In this document: positions 6,544 to 7,358 of the stretch, in pieces | Numbering within the stretch: the first letter of the stretch is position 1 | Layout: each line of letters starts with the position of its first letter | Source: Treponema sp. | GTDB lineage: Bacteria > Spirochaetota > Spirochaetia > Treponematales > Treponemataceae | DNA length: 7,358 bases | Direction of reading: 5' to 3' | Assembly: GCA_004554075.1 (NCBI GenBank) | Contig: SFOB01000112.1 | Location: 1 to 7,358, forward strand | Made by a program: the position numbers and the translations under genes | The notes under the pieces: model-generated | Seen by the model: the letters and a program-made list of their open reading frames with translations, nothing else | Databases searched by the model: none | Told to the model about the DNA's origin: nothing

Positions 6544-7095
6544 ATGGCACAGACGATTAACATAACCCTGTCAACTGTACTTGGTAATGTGAAAATCTGG
6601 GCTAATCCTAGACAGCAGAGGAAAGCCGAAGAACTTCTCAAGAAAACCCCAGAGATACTTCATCAAGCTTATCTAAATACTGCTAAAAGGTTTGGTGAAA
6701 GGTTAGCAAAGATGGCCAAGACATGCCTTAGGAAGGGGATGCCGCCCCCTAACTCTGGAGTGTCTTGGCCTCCTCACGCAGCTAGTACGACAAGAAGATT
6801 AGGAGAACATACACTACTGTATTGGTCATCCCAGTATTATCATGCTGTAGGTGTATATACCAGAGGTAGGAATGTATTCGTAGGTGTAAAATCAGGTGTA
6901 AATAAAACTCGTCCCGATGGGCATAATTCCGGATTAACCCTACTTCAAGTAGCTAAGATTCTTGAGTTTGGCAGTAGTAAGATACCCGCTCGTCCTCTAT
7001 GGATTCCTTTGTTTGAATCAGTTGGAGGAAAGGCTAAATTTAAGCAAGAGCTAGTAAAAGAAATTAGAAAACAAATAAGAAAATACACGCAATAA
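6544..7095 (+). CDS. HK97 gp10-like tail / head-tail completion protein (183 aa)
   Basis: Probably a minor structural protein at the head-tail interface or tail terminus. The evidence is the C-terminal signature LEFGSSKIPARPLWIPLFES (140-159), which has the LEFG...PARP-hydrophobic-P pattern of the HK97 gp10-like / virion morphogenesis families, followed by a basic helix (KFKQELVKEIRKQIRK). The length suits the family, whose members are commonly about 120-200 residues. Residues 25-60 are a helical, Lys/Arg-rich region, also typical. The centre has PPPNSGVSWPPH (67-78) and strand-forming YYHAVGVYTRGRNVFVGV (98-115). Its stop overlaps the next start by one base. The assignment rests on motif and context, not on a search. 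Confidence 0.55.
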   Translation: MAQTINITLSTVLGNVKIWANPRQQRKAEELLKKTPEILHQAYLNTAKRFGERLAKMAKTCLRKGMPPPNSGVSWPPHAASTTRRLGEHTLLYWSSQYYHAVGVYTRGRNVFVGVKSGVNKTRPDGHNSGLTLLQVAKILEFGSSKIPARPLWIPLFESVGGKAKFKQELVKEIRKQIRKYTQ

Positions 7096-7358
7096 TGGGA
7101 TTTATACTAGAAAAATCCTCTGGCAAGGGAAAACAGACCATAAAAATCAATCCCGATTCCAAAAATCCTAACAAGGTTGCTGTAAATAAAAACCTTCAGG
7201 TTCAGGTTAATGGGGTTACTAAAGCTGTGGTCCAATTGATTCAGAGAGCTCGTACTGCCGTAATTAAAGCCCTATGCTCTTGCGACAGTACTTCAATAAG
7301 TGGTACTGGTGATGAGATAAAAATCTCTTACTGGGCTACTCAGGACAGAGAGATTGTA
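7095..7358 (+). CDS. 5' part of an unrecognised phage gene (88 codons, runs off the window)
   Basis: The ATG at 7095-7097 overlaps the preceding stop as TAATG, a classic translational-coupling arrangement, and the frame is open for all 88 codons to the window edge. The visible protein starts MGFILEKSSGKGKQTIKINP, then has alternating polar and hydrophobic stretches (KNLQVQVNG, KAVVQLIQ, EIKISYWATQDREI) suggesting beta structure, perhaps an Ig-like virion domain. A CSC pair lies at residues 61-63. No family can be named from this fragment. The coupling suggests it acts with the gp10-like protein. Confidence 0.7.
   Translation, partial: MGFILEKSSGKGKQTIKINPDSKNPNKVAVNKNLQVQVNGVTKAVVQLIQRARTAVIKALCSCDSTSISGTGDEIKISYWATQDREIV

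Overview
The window reads as a structural-gene segment of a tailed bacteriophage or prophage, most likely one infecting a Bacteroidota host (Bacteroides-like gut bacteria). All six complete, intact genes and one partial gene lie on the + strand with short gaps. Most starts follow A/T-rich leaders without a clear Shine-Dalgarno sequence, as is usual in Bacteroidota and their phages. The proteins are fibre-like: coiled-coil repeats, phage tail-fibre modules and a large variable-tip protein. No integrase, tRNA, CRISPR, insertion sequence or reverse transcriptase is present.

Layout: (1) 20-2617, an 865-residue coiled-coil fibre shaft with two copies of an 82-residue tail-fibre module. A 12-bp hairpin spans its stop codon. 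(2) 2660-3559, a 299-residue fibre or connector protein. (3) 3581-5602, a 673-residue protein whose C-terminus looks like the variable region (VR) of a diversity-generating retroelement (DGR) target. (4) 5603-5988, a non-coding stretch with a strong nested hairpin directly after the stop and then a second, gene-less copy of the VR. (5) 5989-6117, a possible 42-residue protein. (6) 6120-6533, an unrecognised 137-residue protein. (7) 6544-7095, a 183-residue protein resembling HK97 gp10-type tail/head-tail completion proteins. (8) 7095-7358, the start of a further gene that runs off the window.

The central result is the pair of VR-like blocks, 5480-5577 and 5799-5896. They align over 98 bases without gaps at about 67 identities. 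Shared positions almost never carry A (about 5 of 67), and the 31 differences fall in clustered codons. This is what two copies independently overwritten from one unseen template repeat by adenine-specific mutagenic retrohoming should look like. Neither block can be the template of the other. The template repeat, the reverse transcriptase and any accessory protein must lie outside the window.

The three fibre genes probably build one host-recognition apparatus: a long shaft, a connector, and a tip whose receptor-facing surface is diversified. Shared short motifs at the C-termini of the first two proteins, and at the N-termini of the second and third, suggest they dock end to end; this is inference.
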